Shown: in pieces, positions 9,485-19,200 of the stretch
Position numbering within the stretch: position 1 is the first letter of the stretch
Layout of the letters: every line of letters begins with the position of its first letter
Assembly: GCF_007954585.1 (NCBI RefSeq)
Contig: NZ_CP042382.1
Coordinates: 1,426,001-1,490,000 of the forward strand
Direction: 5' to 3'
Source: Pistricoccus aurantiacus
GTDB lineage: Bacteria > Pseudomonadota > Gammaproteobacteria > Pseudomonadales > Halomonadaceae
Length of the DNA: 64,000 bases
Notes under the pieces: model-generated
The model's database searches: none
The model's input: the letters and a program-made list of their open reading frames with translations, nothing else
What the model was told of the DNA's origin: nothing
Program-made: the position numbers and the translations under genes

Positions 9485-12400
9485 ATGCATCGATTGATCG
9501 CCGTTATATTTTGCCTGATCAGTACTGCATCCTTGGCTGCACCAGGAAAGATTTTTCAAGCTCCGGTTATCGAGGCCACTGGGGTAAAGCCCAACATCAT
9601 GTTGATTCTCGATGACTCCGGCAGCATGAACTGGGAAGATACGCTAAATAAGGGCGTTGAAAAACTCAAACTGCACAAAGATATAAAGCTCGAACCGACG
9701 TCATCTTATGTAAGTGAATTGCTTATTTATCGCAAGTACTTAGACATGTGGCAAATAAATAAAATAGATCAAGATATAAAGATAGATAAAAAGAAAATAA
9801 AAAAGGAACAAGCCAATGCCTATATGAACCTGGCGACATGTCCAGGATTCAACGTGTTGGCGTATAATGAAAACAAAATCTATGCTGTTCCGCCAGGTCG
9901 CGACGAAGTAAGTGATCATCAAATTAGTCAGGTTTCCAACCTCTTTTATTATCGCTGGGGCGATAGAGACACCGATGGCGAATACGATATAGGCGAATGT
10001 GGCTTAGAATGGCGTCCTGACGACGACGATTATGATTTCGATGACGACTATCTCCAGGAAGTCAAAAACCTCGACAAGCAGGCCCAGAAAAATTATGCCA
10101 ACTGGTTTTACTTCTATCGCGATAGAATGAAGGTGGCGCAGTTTGCCTTATCTAAGGTCATTTCTTTCGGTAACGCTCGTGTGGGGTTTAATACGCTTCA
10201 TAAGCGTAATGAGCAAGATGTCAGTGACGTCGATAAAGACAATCATCGACAGAATCTTATAAACGCTGTCATCGATAGCGTCCCTAGCGGTGGAACTCCA
10301 CTTCGTACGACACTTCAGCGAGTTGGTGAATACTTTAAGCTTACGGGTAATGAAGCGCCTATTTTGACTGCTGAAGAAGGCGGCATGTGTCAGCAGAATT
10401 ATGCCATATTGATGAGTGACGGCTATTGGAATGGCAAGAAGCCAAAAGATGTCAAGCATCAAGATAAAGAGGTTGGTGGGTTGGTGCGTAAAAGTGATAA
10501 AGACAAGCACTCCGATACACTGGCTGATGTGGCGATGAAGTATTATAAGGAAGACTTGAGAAGTGATCTTGATAATATGATGCCGATTGTGCGCGGAGTC
10601 GATGAGAACCCGGCTCAGCATTTGGTGACTTATACCATTGGTTTTGGTGTCAATGGCAAGCTATCTGATAATCCACCTGACCCTGATAGTGAGTTCATAT
10701 GGCCAGAACCTAAAGAAAATACCCAGACGACAATTGACGATATGCGCCACGCAGCCTGGAATTCCCGAGGCGAGTTTCTAAGCGCGGCTGACCCCGAGGC
10801 GTTGGATAAAGCGTTAAATAATATCGTAAGTAATATCAATGCACGGTCGACCAGTACTTCTAGCTTGGAAGTCGCTAGTAATACATCGACTAACGATAGG
10901 CTTTTGGTTCAGGCAACGTACGATCCCTCCAGCTGGAAAGGTGATGTGATAACCCGTTATTTCGATGGGATGGAAGAGCTTAATGATACCAAATGGTCGC
11001 TTTCCCAATGGTTGAGGGAATTAGATAAGCGGCATGTGAGGCGTCGTATATTGACCATTAATCCGCAAGCCAGTACCGATTCGGCATTTGCCTTTTCCAA
11101 GGCCAACATCGATAAATTTAGCGATATTCAACAACAGGATCTTGACGGGCTGGTACAGGCATCTCCAGCGGAGCTGATTGACTACCTCAAAGGCGATGCC
11201 CAATATGAGGGCAGCAAGTTTCGTGCCCGCCATGGTTACTACCTCGGCGATATTGTTGGCTCCTATCCAGTAATTATTGATGCGCCGAAGGCTAATTATA
11301 CTGATGTCACCTATGCTAGCTTTTACCGGAAATATGCCAAGCGCACCAGTATGACTTACGTGGGTGCAAATGACGGCATGCTGCATGCTATTAACCTGGA
11401 GAGCGGCGAGGAAGAGTTCGCCTTTATACCTCATGGCGTATTTAGTATCGCTTCCGAAGAGGGTGTTCGTCAGCTGGCAAGAAAGGACTATATGCATCGT
11501 TTTTATGTCAATGCGACTCCTGTGGCAAGAGACGCCTATGTCAAATTACAAGGCGAAAACGAGAAGGAGTGGCATACCCTATTGCTAGGAGGCCTAGGAG
11601 CGGGCGGCAAGTCCGTTTATCTGCTGGATATTACCGATCCTGATACCTTCGCCGCGGCGGCGCCGAGCGATATTGTCAAATGGGAATTCAGTCATGACGA
11701 TCTGGGATACAGCTTCAGCGAGATTCAGGTGGCCAAGCTTGTCGACGATAATTGGTATGCGATCTTCGGCAACGGCTACAATGCTGACAATGATGGCAAG
11801 GCCAAGTTGTTTATCGTCAATCTTGAGGATCCCGACGACTATACGCTGATCGATACCGGGGTCGGCAGTATCAGTGGGGCAAGTTGTCTCGACTCGAGCA
11901 GTGACTGCAATGGCCTGTCCAGTCCGGAGATCGCTGATTTGGATGGCGACGGGGTGTTCGACTGGGTTTATGCTGGGGATCTGCACGGTAACCTCTGGAC
12001 CTTCGATTTGACCGAGTTCAATGGCACGGCGTCTTCTGTATCGATGCATCGATTGTTTCTGTCCTGTGCTACCCCGTTGCTTTCCGGTGAATGCCCGGCC
12101 GACGTTCGTCAGCCAATCACCACCAGGCCCGCTCTAGCGCGTAACACGCACTTTACCGGCAATAAAGCGCATCCTTATCTCAACGTGTTCTGGGGTACCG
12201 GTCAATTATTAAGCAGTGACGACAAAAAAGATAAAAACAAGCAGACTTTCTATAGCGTGTTGCATCGTGGCGATGGAGTGCGCCGTTACCAAAGCGATCT
12301 AGTTAAGCAATCTTTCCAAGAGATTGGCGGTGTTGGTAATGCCCGTATCGTTAATGGTAAGCGAGTGGAGTATTTAGATAAAAGTAGCGCTAAGTTTGGT

Positions 12401-12826
12401 TGGTATCTGTCTTTGCCCGATGAGGGTGAGCGATTGATCACCACCCCGGCCATTCGTGGCGATCTTGTGGTCTTCAATTCCATCGTGCCTGGTGAAAATG
12501 GCCCATGTATTGCCGGAGCGGATGGCTGGCTCAATGCAGTAAATCTGCTAGATGGATTAACGCCTGTAAGAGTGGGTAACGATAATAACAACCAGATTTT
12601 TGATTACAACGGGGACAGCAAGGTTAACGAGCAAGATAGGGTCGGCGGCTTTACCGTGGTCGGAATAAAAATGGCAGGAGAGCCAACGGCGCCGAGACTA
12701 TATGGAGATACCCAGTACGTCGGTTTAGGTGCTTCGCAAAACACTCCGGGGGGCGTTAGGGAGCAGTTGATGAACTTCGGCGTAAACATGCAGGCTGGAC
12801 GCAGCGGCTGGTTCCAATTGCGTTGA
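9485..12826 (+). CDS. pilY1: PilY1 type IV pilus tip adhesin/assembly protein
   Basis: A 1113-residue exported protein with Sec signal peptide MHRLIAVIFCLISTASLA. The N-terminal half holds a von Willebrand A-like domain with an intact MIDAS start, LILDDSGSMN, near residue 40. The C-terminal half is the PilY1 seven-bladed propeller, with a calcium-loop motif DLDGDGVFDW near residue 818 corresponding to the PilY1 calcium site, and a second loop DYNGDSKVNEQD near residue 1040. PilY1 sits at the pilus tip, acts in adhesion and surface sensing, and controls retraction in a calcium-dependent way in Pseudomonas. Odd features are a very A-rich, lysine-rich insert (IDKKKIKKE near residue 100) and an acidic DDDDYDFDDDY tract near residue 180. 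Codon use is AT-richer than the flanking core genes. Confidence 0.95.
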   Translation: MHRLIAVIFCLISTASLAAPGKIFQAPVIEATGVKPNIMLILDDSGSMNWEDTLNKGVEKLKLHKDIKLEPTSSYVSELLIYRKYLDMWQINKIDQDIKIDKKKIKKEQANAYMNLATCPGFNVLAYNENKIYAVPPGRDEVSDHQISQVSNLFYYRWGDRDTDGEYDIGECGLEWRPDDDDYDFDDDYLQEVKNLDKQAQKNYANWFYFYRDRMKVAQFALSKVISFGNARVGFNTLHKRNEQDVSDVDKDNHRQNLINAVIDSVPSGGTPLRTTLQRVGEYFKLTGNEAPILTAEEGGMCQQNYAILMSDGYWNGKKPKDVKHQDKEVGGLVRKSDKDKHSDTLADVAMKYYKEDLRSDLDNMMPIVRGVDENPAQHLVTYTIGFGVNGKLSDNPPDPDSEFIWPEPKENTQTTIDDMRHAAWNSRGEFLSAADPEALDKALNNIVSNINARSTSTSSLEVASNTSTNDRLLVQATYDPSSWKGDVITRYFDGMEELNDTKWSLSQWLRELDKRHVRRRILTINPQASTDSAFAFSKANIDKFSDIQQQDLDGLVQASPAELIDYLKGDAQYEGSKFRARHGYYLGDIVGSYPVIIDAPKANYTDVTYASFYRKYAKRTSMTYVGANDGMLHAINLESGEEEFAFIPHGVFSIASEEGVRQLARKDYMHRFYVNATPVARDAYVKLQGENEKEWHTLLLGGLGAGGKSVYLLDITDPDTFAAAAPSDIVKWEFSHDDLGYSFSEIQVAKLVDDNWYAIFGNGYNADNDGKAKLFIVNLEDPDDYTLIDTGVGSISGASCLDSSSDCNGLSSPEIADLDGDGVFDWVYAGDLHGNLWTFDLTEFNGTASSVSMHRLFLSCATPLLSGECPADVRQPITTRPALARNTHFTGNKAHPYLNVFWGTGQLLSSDDKKDKNKQTFYSVLHRGDGVRRYQSDLVKQSFQEIGGVGNARIVNGKRVEYLDKSSAKFGWYLSLPDEGERLITTPAIRGDLVVFNSIVPGENGPCIAGADGWLNAVNLLDGLTPVRVGNDNNNQIFDYNGDSKVNEQDRVGGFTVVGIKMAGEPTAPRLYGDTQYVGLGASQNTPGGVREQLMNFGVNMQAGRSGWFQLR

Positions 12827-12857
12827 TTGATTTATCTCTGTTACCGAAAGGTATGCA

Positions 12858-13307
12858 ATGACGAAAAGAATTCAGGGCTTTACGCTTATTGAAATGATGA
12901 TTGTGGTGGCAATTGTCGGAATCTTGGCGGGAATCGCCTATCCCAGCTATCAGGCCCATGTCGAACGGTCGCGTCGTGGCGATGCAATTGCCAAACTGCT
13001 GGAGCTAGCTCAGGCTCAAGAGCGTTTTATGGCGCGCTGTGGTCACTATGCGACCCAGATCGGAGGCAAAGCGGTATGTGATGATAGCGATGAAGGCCTG
13101 GGAATGAAGATGCAGAGCCAGGAAAAATTTTATCAGTTGAGCCTTGTCAGTAGCGGGGCCACGAGCTACACCTTGAAAGCGACGCCTCAAGGTGCTCAAT
13201 CTGGCGATACTGACTGTACCGAATTGACACTAAATCATTTGGGTGAACGCGGCGCCAAGAACTCCGACAGCTCGAGTGACAAGGATAGCACACTAGCCTG
13301 CTGGTAA
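12858..13307 (+). CDS. pilE: PilE-like type IV minor pilin
   Basis: A 149-residue prepilin with leader MTKRIQG and assembly helix FTLIEMMIVVAIVGILAGIA followed by YPSYQAHVERSRRGDAIAKL, the usual PilE/ComF-type N-terminus. Cysteines at CGHYA and AVCDD and two more near the C-terminus (TDC, LACW) could form the D-region disulfide. It is the last gene of the pilin cluster, with an AAAGG site upstream. Minor PilE belongs to the initiation complex, although with a full pilin fold it could contribute to the fibre. No terminator is obvious behind it. Confidence 0.88.
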   Translation: MTKRIQGFTLIEMMIVVAIVGILAGIAYPSYQAHVERSRRGDAIAKLLELAQAQERFMARCGHYATQIGGKAVCDDSDEGLGMKMQSQEKFYQLSLVSSGATSYTLKATPQGAQSGDTDCTELTLNHLGERGAKNSDSSSDKDSTLACW

Positions 13308-13370
13308 AGCTTACAGCTAGTCGCGGCGTGTCATGCGCATGCCGATCCAGTCAATTTGACTGAGTCGTGG

Positions 13371-13619
13371 TTACTGCTCTTCAAGATACCTATGTTTGTG
13401 ATCCAGGCAGCAGAACCATTCCCCCCGTTCCCGCAGTGCGTCTTCTTCCGGCAAATGCACATGACAATAGGTGCAGCGCACCATATGACCGTCGTCAAGA
13501 CGGCGGCTCGACTGGTCCGCGTCGCGCTCCCGCGCCCACTCTCGATACATGCGATAGAGTTTCAGGCCGGCGTACAGCAGTACGCCAAAAATAATGAGAC
13601 GAATGATCAACAGGTTCAT
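13371..13619 (-). CDS. PP0621-like small membrane-anchored Cys/His protein
   Basis: An 82-residue protein. It starts with one hydrophobic helix (LLIIRLIIFGVLLYAGLKLY), followed by a charged linker and a cysteine-rich tail with CTYCHVHLP and EWFCCLDHKHRYLEEQ. The spacing CxxC...CC..H is compatible with a small zinc-binding knuckle. This layout matches a conserved small gammaproteobacterial family usually labelled PP0621, of unknown function. It lies downstream of bamD on the same strand, a neighbourhood I recall from relatives, so the two may be co-transcribed. Confidence 0.8.
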   Translation of the reverse strand: MNLLIIRLIIFGVLLYAGLKLYRMYREWARERDADQSSRRLDDGHMVRCTYCHVHLPEEDALRERGEWFCCLDHKHRYLEEQ

Positions 13620-13667
13620 CCTTCTTCGACTCCGTTGTAAGGCCAGCGAAGCGATTTGCTATCCGTG

Positions 13668-14480
13668 TCAACTGCTGGAGAGCGGCTTGGCATTCACGTA
13701 TTGCGGGCGGAAAGTGTCGCCACTCAAATGCGAGTTATCCGGATCATTTTCGATCAGCACCGTCAGCACGTCCCTGGCCTGATCGCGCATATCCATGCCC
13801 AGATAGCCTTCTACCATGACCGCCAGGGCATTGCGGGTAGCCGGGGCCTGAGGATAATGCTCGACCACGTAAAGCCCGCGGTTGACCGCCGCCAGATAGG
13901 CACCCTTTCGCAGGTAGAAGTCTGCGACGTGCAGTTCATGCTCCGCGAGGATATTGCGCAGATACACCATGCGCTTCTGCGCATCCGGCGCGTATTCGCT
14001 GTCGGGATAGCGACGTACCAGTTCGCTGAAGTCCTGGAAGGCATCCCGGCTGGCACCCAGGTCACGTTTGGAAATATCGATCAGCTTGAGCCGCTCCAGA
14101 CTGAAGCGACCCGCCTGATAGGCGGCCAGACCACGTAGATAGTAGGCGTAATCCACCTGCGGGTGATCCGGCTGCAAGCGGATGAAACGGCTTGCCGCGG
14201 CTCGGGTGGCCTCCCAATCGCCGACCTTGTAATAGGCGTAGATCAACTCGAGCTGAGTCTGTTCCGCATGTTCGCCGAAGGGGTAGCGATTATCCAGCGC
14301 TTCCAGACGGTCGACCGCGGTGCTGTTGCGTCCGGAGTCCAAGGCTTCCTGGGCTTGCTGGTAAAGTTCGTTTTCGCTCGCCTCGGGAACGGTATCGCCG
14401 TTCGAAGCACAGCCTGCCAGCAGCATGGCGGTCAAAGCCAAGGCACCCAACCCGGTGCCGTTAGTGAAAAAGCGCATCAT
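13668..14480 (-). CDS. bamD: Outer membrane protein assembly factor BamD
   Basis: Essential lipoprotein of the BAM complex, which inserts beta-barrel proteins into the outer membrane. The 270-residue product has a lipoprotein signal with lipobox LLAGC near residue 24 and five TPR-like repeats. Recognisable pieces are AVDRLEALDNRYPFGEHAEQTQLEL, PDHPQVDYAYYLRGLAAY and FQDFSELVRRYPDSEYA. It starts with two Met codons; the second (MRFF, 14477) is equally possible. rluD lies divergently upstream, as in many gammaproteobacteria. Gene order and length are normal. Confidence 0.95.
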   Translation of the reverse strand: MMRFFTNGTGLGALALTAMLLAGCASNGDTVPEASENELYQQAQEALDSGRNSTAVDRLEALDNRYPFGEHAEQTQLELIYAYYKVGDWEATRAAASRFIRLQPDHPQVDYAYYLRGLAAYQAGRFSLERLKLIDISKRDLGASRDAFQDFSELVRRYPDSEYAPDAQKRMVYLRNILAEHELHVADFYLRKGAYLAAVNRGLYVVEHYPQAPATRNALAVMVEGYLGMDMRDQARDVLTVLIENDPDNSHLSGDTFRPQYVNAKPLSSS

Positions 14481-14556
14481 CTTCCTCGTGTCGACTAACC
14501 CGTCGTTTCAATTCTTCGCGTGTCGCTCGATCCATCCTAGCGGCAAACAACCCGGG

Positions 14557-14589
14557 TGAGCCATGCTAGAATTGGTCGCGAATGGCTCA
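14557..14589. repeat. 8-bp inverted repeat between bamD and rluD
   Basis: TGAGCCAT (14557-14564) and ATGGCTCA (14582-14589) form a perfect inverted repeat with a 17-base spacer in the divergent bamD-rluD promoter region. It could be a regulator site or a hairpin in the rluD leader. There is no T-run, so it is not an intrinsic terminator. No regulator is identified. Confidence 0.4.
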
Positions 14590-14693
14590 GTGTAAAGCAC
14601 TCTCGCAGGGCGCTCACTATAAAGCACCCATCGCAACCGGGAAAACCTGCGTTGACGGCCATTGCTTCAGGTTTATCCAAAGGCGTTTGCTCC

Positions 14694-15653
14694 ATGTCCG
14701 ATACATTGCATCGCGATGAACGTATTCCCGACAGTCTCGCCGGCCAGCGCTTCGATCAGGCGGCGGCGGAGCTTTTCAGCGATTTCTCCCGGGAGCGGCT
14801 CAAGGCCTGGATTCAGCAGGGCATGCTGACCCTGGATGGCACCCAGGCGCGTCCCAAGGACAAGGTGCGCGGCGGCGAGCGTCTGGCGCTTCACGCGGTG
14901 CTCGAGGAGGATACCCGCTGGCAGCCTCAAGCCATGGATCTGGATGTCCTGTTCGAGGATGATGAGGTACTGGTGCTGAACAAGCCTGCGGGGCTGGTAG
15001 TGCACCCGGCGGCGGGAAATCCGGACGGCACCTTGCTGAATGCTCTGCTGCATCATTGTCCGGCGCTTGCGGCGATTCCTCGGGCAGGCATCGTGCATCG
15101 TCTGGACAAGGACACCACCGGGCTGATGGTGGTGGCCAAGACGTTGAAGGCTCAGACCAGCCTGGTAGAGCAGTTGCAGGCGCGCAGCGTGTCCCGGGAA
15201 TATGATGCGATCGTGACCGGCGTAATGACTGCCGGGGGCACCGTGGACGCGCCGATCGGGCGCCATCCCAAGGATCGCAAGCGCCAGGCGGTCACCGCTT
15301 CCGGCAAACCGGCGATCACCCATTATCGTGTCACGGAGCGGTTTCGCGGTCATACTCACGTGCGCTGTCGCCTCGAGACCGGTCGCACCCATCAGATTCG
15401 CGTGCACTTGGCCCATCGGCGCTTTCCCCTGTTGGGGGACCGGATATACGGCGGCCGACTGAAACTCCCCGCCGGCGCCAGCGAGGAGCTCAAGGAACTA
15501 TTGCGCAGCTTTCCGCGTCAGGCGCTGCATGCCCGCAGGCTGGCGTTTGTTCACCCGGCAAGCCATGAGCCGGTCGAATGGCGGGCGGAACTTCCGGATG
15601 ACCTGCTGACCCTGCTTGACTATCTGCGTGACGACCACCGGATGATGCAATGA
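14694..15653 (+). CDS. rluD: 23S rRNA pseudouridine synthase RluD
   Basis: Modifies helix 69 of 23S rRNA (U1911/1915/1917 in E. coli numbering). An N-terminal S4-like domain (AGQRFDQAAAELFSDFSRERLKAWI) is followed by the RluA-family catalytic domain with GIVHRLDKDTTGLMVVAK, where the Asp of HRLDKDT is the nucleophile. The ETGRTHQIRVHLAH motif follows. ATG 14694 gives a 319-residue protein starting MSDTLHRDERIPDSL, in line with family length; the upstream ATG at 14556 would add 46 unconserved residues. It is followed closely by pgeF, the standard rluD-pgeF-clpB order. Confidence 0.95.
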   Translation: MSDTLHRDERIPDSLAGQRFDQAAAELFSDFSRERLKAWIQQGMLTLDGTQARPKDKVRGGERLALHAVLEEDTRWQPQAMDLDVLFEDDEVLVLNKPAGLVVHPAAGNPDGTLLNALLHHCPALAAIPRAGIVHRLDKDTTGLMVVAKTLKAQTSLVEQLQARSVSREYDAIVTGVMTAGGTVDAPIGRHPKDRKRQAVTASGKPAITHYRVTERFRGHTHVRCRLETGRTHQIRVHLAHRRFPLLGDRIYGGRLKLPAGASEELKELLRSFPRQALHARRLAFVHPASHEPVEWRAELPDDLLTLLDYLRDDHRMMQ

Positions 15654-15676
15654 CGAGTTCGGCATCATGAATTCTC

Positions 15677-16462
15677 ATGCGCCAAGGTATGCTTTCCATG
15701 AACGATAAATCCATCTCCCAGGCGCAGCGGCCCACCCTGCTATTGCCGGATTGGCCGGCACCGCTCTCGGTATGTGCCTTCGTCACCACTCGGGAGACCG
15801 GTCCCAGCGAGGGCGCCTTCGCCGCTTTCAATACTGCCACCCATGTGGATGACGACCCGGAAAGTGTCGCACGCTGCCGAGCGCTGCTGCGCGCGGAGCT
15901 CACTGACGGGCGACCGCTGCTGTGGCTCGATCAGGTTCACGGCGCCGGCGTGCAGCAGAATTATTCCGATGATACCCCCCGGGCGGATGCGGCGGTGGCC
16001 TTCGATCAGCGCTATGCCTGTGTGATCCAGACCGCGGACTGTCTGCCGGTATTCTTCTGCGACCGCGCCGGCAGCCGAGTCGGGTTGGCTCATGCCGGCT
16101 GGCGCAGTCTGGCCGGTGGCGTACTGGAAGCCAGTGTGGCAGCGCTGAATGTCGCGCCGGAGGAATTGCTGGTCTGGCTGGGGCCGGCGATCTCCAACGC
16201 CCAGTTCGAGGTCGGCCCGGAAGTGTATGGCGCTTTCACTGCGATCCAGCCGGAGGCGGAAACCGCCTTCGAGCCCAGCCCTTACCGTCTGGGGCACTAC
16301 ATGGCGGATCTCTATCGCCTGGCCCGGCTGCGCCTGGAACGGCTGGGTATTCAGCATATCAGCGGCGGCCATTTCTGTACCGCCTGCGAACCACGCTTCT
16401 ATTCCCATCGCCGGGACGATGGAGTCACGGGACGAATGGCCAGCGTGATCTGGCTTAGATGA
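15677..16462 (+). CDS. pgeF: Multicopper-like purine nucleoside phosphorylase PgeF (YfiH family)
   Basis: A 261-residue YfiH-type protein with the Cys-His site motifs DQVHGAGV, QTADCLPVFFCD and VGLAHAGWRSLAGGV, which bind zinc. Family members act on adenosine/inosine or proofread peptidoglycan amino-acid addition (PgeF); which activity dominates here is unknown. Two starts are possible: ATG 15677, or ATG 15698 with AAGG ten bases upstream giving MNDKSISQAQ. The gene lies between rluD and clpB, and its stop codon abuts the clpB heat-shock promoter. Confidence 0.9.
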   Translation: MRQGMLSMNDKSISQAQRPTLLLPDWPAPLSVCAFVTTRETGPSEGAFAAFNTATHVDDDPESVARCRALLRAELTDGRPLLWLDQVHGAGVQQNYSDDTPRADAAVAFDQRYACVIQTADCLPVFFCDRAGSRVGLAHAGWRSLAGGVLEASVAALNVAPEELLVWLGPAISNAQFEVGPEVYGAFTAIQPEAETAFEPSPYRLGHYMADLYRLARLRLERLGIQHISGGHFCTACEPRFYSHRRDDGVTGRMASVIWLR

Positions 16463-16491
16463 CTTGAAACTTCCTCGCCATACCTCCATTT
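16463..16491 (+). promoter_or_regulatory. Sigma-32 (heat-shock) promoter of clpB
   Basis: CTTGAAA (16463-16469) matches the sigma-32 -35 element exactly. After a 14-base spacer, CTCCATTT (16484-16491) matches the -10 consensus CCCCATTT at seven of eight positions. It begins immediately after the pgeF stop and lies about 75 bases upstream of the clpB ATG. This indicates RpoH-dependent transcription of clpB separate from rluD-pgeF. Confidence 0.85.
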
Positions 16492-16566
16492 ATCATGTCA
16501 AGTTGAACGCTATGCATGGGAGGCGCGCTGCGTCCAAGCGCAGCGTTACCCCGATGGAGGAAGTCT

Positions 16567-19167
16567 ATGAGATTCGATAAGTTTACCGGCAAGCTCCAGG
16601 GCGCCATCGCCGATGCGCAGTCCCTCGCGGTGGGTCAAGGACACAATCAGCTGGACCCGGGCCACCTGTTGATGGCGCTGCTGGACAATCGCGACAGCGG
16701 TATCCGCGGGCTGGTGGAAAAGGCCGGCGGCGACGCCGGGCGTTTACGCAACGGCCTGAGCCAATACCTGGACAACCTGCCGGTAGTCAGTCAGTTCGAC
16801 GGCGAGGTGCAACCCTCACGCGATCTGGCGCGGCTGTTCAACCTGGCGGATCGAGAAGCTCAGAAGCGCGGCGATCAGTTCATCGCCAGCGAACTGGTGC
16901 TGCTTGCCGCCCTGGAAATGAATCACGCCGTCACTAGGGTGCTGACTCAGGCGGGGCTGAATCGCAAGGCGGTAGAAACCGCTATCGACAGTCTGCGCGG
17001 CGGCCAGAAGGTGGATGATCCAAACGCGGAAGACAATCGCGAGGCGCTGGAAAAGTATACCCTGGACCTGACCGCTCGAGCGGCGGAAGGCAAGCTCGAT
17101 CCGGTGATCGGTCGCGACGACGAGATTCGTCGCACCATTCAGGTGCTGCAGCGGCGCACCAAGAACAACCCGGTATTGATCGGCGAGCCCGGCGTAGGCA
17201 AGACCGCCATCGTCGAGGGGCTGGCCAACCGCATCATCGACGGCGAGGTACCGGAAGGGCTCAAGGACAAGCGCGTGCTGTCCCTGGACATGGGCGCGCT
17301 GCTGGCGGGAGCCAAGTTCCGCGGCGAATTCGAGGAACGTCTCAAGTCGGTGCTCAACGAGCTGGCCCAGGAAGAAGGCCGAGTGATCCTGTTCATCGAC
17401 GAGCTGCACACCATGGTCGGCGCCGGCAAGGCGGAAGGATCCATGGACGCTGGCAACATGCTGAAGCCGGCGCTGGCCCGAGGCGAGTTGCACTGCGTGG
17501 GCGCCACCACCCTGGACGAGTATCGTCAGTACATCGAGAAGGACGCGGCGCTGGAGCGTCGCTTCCAGAAGGTGCTGGTGGACGAGCCCAACGAAGAAGA
17601 CACCATCGCCATCCTGCGCGGCCTGAAGGAGCGCTACGAGGTTCACCACCGACTCAACATCACCGACTCGGCGATCATCGCCGCGGCCAAGCTTTCCGCG
17701 CGCTATATCACCGATCGCAAGCTGCCGGACAAGGCCATCGATCTGATCGACGAAGCCTCCTCGCGAATTCGTATGGAGCTGGATTCCATGCCGGAGGAGA
17801 TGGATCGGCTCGATCGACGCCTGATTCAGCTCAAGATGGAACGGGAGGCGCTGAAGAAGGAAACCGACGAGGCGTCTCGCAAGCGTCTGGATGCGCTGGA
17901 GGCGGAAATCGACGAGCTCTCTCGAGAGTACGCGGATCTCGAGGAGGTGTGGAAATCCGAGAAGGCCAGCATTGAGGGTGCCGCTCAGTTCAAGGCGGAA
18001 CTCGACAAGGCCCGGGTCGAACTGGACGCCGCCAAGCGCCAGGGGGATCTGGGACGCATGTCCGAGCTGCAGTACGGGGTGATTCCGGAACTCGAGCGCA
18101 AGATCGCCGAGAGCGAGGCAAGCGAGGCGTCCGGCACGGTGCAGCATAAGCTGCTGCGCTCCAGCGTCACCGAGGAAGAGGTGGCGGAGGTGGTCTCCCG
18201 CTGGACCGGCATTCCGGTCTCCAAGATGCTCGAAGGCGAGCGGGACAAGCTCTTGCGCATGGAGGAGGCGCTGCACGAGCGGGTGATCGGCCAGCATGAA
18301 GCGGTTTCCGCGGTGGCCAATGCGGTGCGCCGCTCTCGGGCGGGGCTCGCGGATCCCAATCGGCCCAGCGGTTCCTTCCTGTTCCTTGGTCCCACCGGGG
18401 TAGGCAAGACCGAGCTGTGCAAGGCCTTGGCGAACTTCCTGTTCGATACGGAAGAAGCCATGGTGCGCGTCGACATGTCCGAATTCATGGAAAAGCACAG
18501 CGTGGCTCGGCTGATCGGTGCGCCCCCGGGCTACGTAGGCTACGAGGAAGGCGGCTATCTGACCGAGGCGGTGCGCCGCAAGCCTTACTCGGTGCTGCTG
18601 CTGGACGAGGTGGAAAAGGCTCACGCGGATGTGTTCAACATTCTGCTGCAGGTGCTGGAAGACGGGCGCCTGACCGACGGCCAGGGCCGCACCGTGAACT
18701 TCCGCAACACGGTGATCGTCATGACCTCCAATCTGGGCTCGGACATCATCCAGCGCATGGGCGCGGAGACCGAGAGCGACGCGGAACAAAGCTACGCGCG
18801 CATGAAGGAGATGGTCATGGCGGTGGTGGGGGACCATTTCCGTCCGGAGCTGATCAACCGCATCGACGAAGTGGTGGTGTTCCATGCCCTCGGCCAGGAG
18901 CAGATTCAGGCCATCGCCGGCATCCAGCTCGAGCGGCTGCGAGAGCGTCTGGCGGAGCACGAGCTGGCGCTGGAGATCAGCGACGACGCCATGGCGCAGC
19001 TCGCGGTGGTGGGTTTCGATCCGGTGTATGGCGCTCGCCCCCTCAAGCGGGCGATCCAGAGCCGCATCGAGAACCCGCTTGCCCAAGACTTGCTGGCCGG
19101 CAAGTTCCTGCCCGGCGACACCATTCATGTCACCACGAAAGATGGCCACCTCAAGTTCAGCAAGTAA
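16567..19167 (+). CDS. clpB: ClpB protein disaggregase
   Basis: Hexameric AAA+ chaperone of 866 residues that pulls proteins out of aggregates together with DnaK. It has the N-terminal Clp_N repeat domain ([11 protein letters not shown]...). The first ATPase has Walker A GEPGVGKT near residue 205 and Walker [11 protein letters not shown] long coiled-coil middle domain spans about residues 410-525. The second ATPase has Walker A GPTGVGKT near residue 608 and Walker [12 protein letters not shown], and the family C-terminal domain follows. ATG 16567 is chosen because GGAGG lies six bases upstream and it gives the normal N-terminus. It has its own sigma-32 promoter and a strong terminator. Confidence 0.98.
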   Translation: MRFDKFTGKLQGAIADAQSLAVGQGHNQLDPGHLLMALLDNRDSGIRGLVEKAGGDAGRLRNGLSQYLDNLPVVSQFDGEVQPSRDLARLFNLADREAQKRGDQFIASELVLLAALEMNHAVTRVLTQAGLNRKAVETAIDSLRGGQKVDDPNAEDNREALEKYTLDLTARAAEGKLDPVIGRDDEIRRTIQVLQRRTKNNPVLIGEPGVGKTAIVEGLANRIIDGEVPEGLKDKRVLSLDMGALLAGAKFRGEFEERLKSVLNELAQEEGRVILFIDELHTMVGAGKAEGSMDAGNMLKPALARGELHCVGATTLDEYRQYIEKDAALERRFQKVLVDEPNEEDTIAILRGLKERYEVHHRLNITDSAIIAAAKLSARYITDRKLPDKAIDLIDEASSRIRMELDSMPEEMDRLDRRLIQLKMEREALKKETDEASRKRLDALEAEIDELSREYADLEEVWKSEKASIEGAAQFKAELDKARVELDAAKRQGDLGRMSELQYGVIPELERKIAESEASEASGTVQHKLLRSSVTEEEVAEVVSRWTGIPVSKMLEGERDKLLRMEEALHERVIGQHEAVSAVANAVRRSRAGLADPNRPSGSFLFLGPTGVGKTELCKALANFLFDTEEAMVRVDMSEFMEKHSVARLIGAPPGYVGYEEGGYLTEAVRRKPYSVLLLDEVEKAHADVFNILLQVLEDGRLTDGQGRTVNFRNTVIVMTSNLGSDIIQRMGAETESDAEQSYARMKEMVMAVVGDHFRPELINRIDEVVVFHALGQEQIQAIAGIQLERLRERLAEHELALEISDDAMAQLAVVGFDPVYGARPLKRAIQSRIENPLAQDLLAGKFLPGDTIHVTTKDGHLKFSK

Positions 19168-19200
19168 ACCAATACCTGAAGAGTTCTCATGCCCTCCTTG

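Noticed and set aside
16816-19149. 777-residue open frame on the minus strand
   Set aside because: It is an antisense shadow of clpB, with low-complexity His/Leu/Gln-rich content and no ribosome binding site; clpB motifs on the plus strand are unmistakable.
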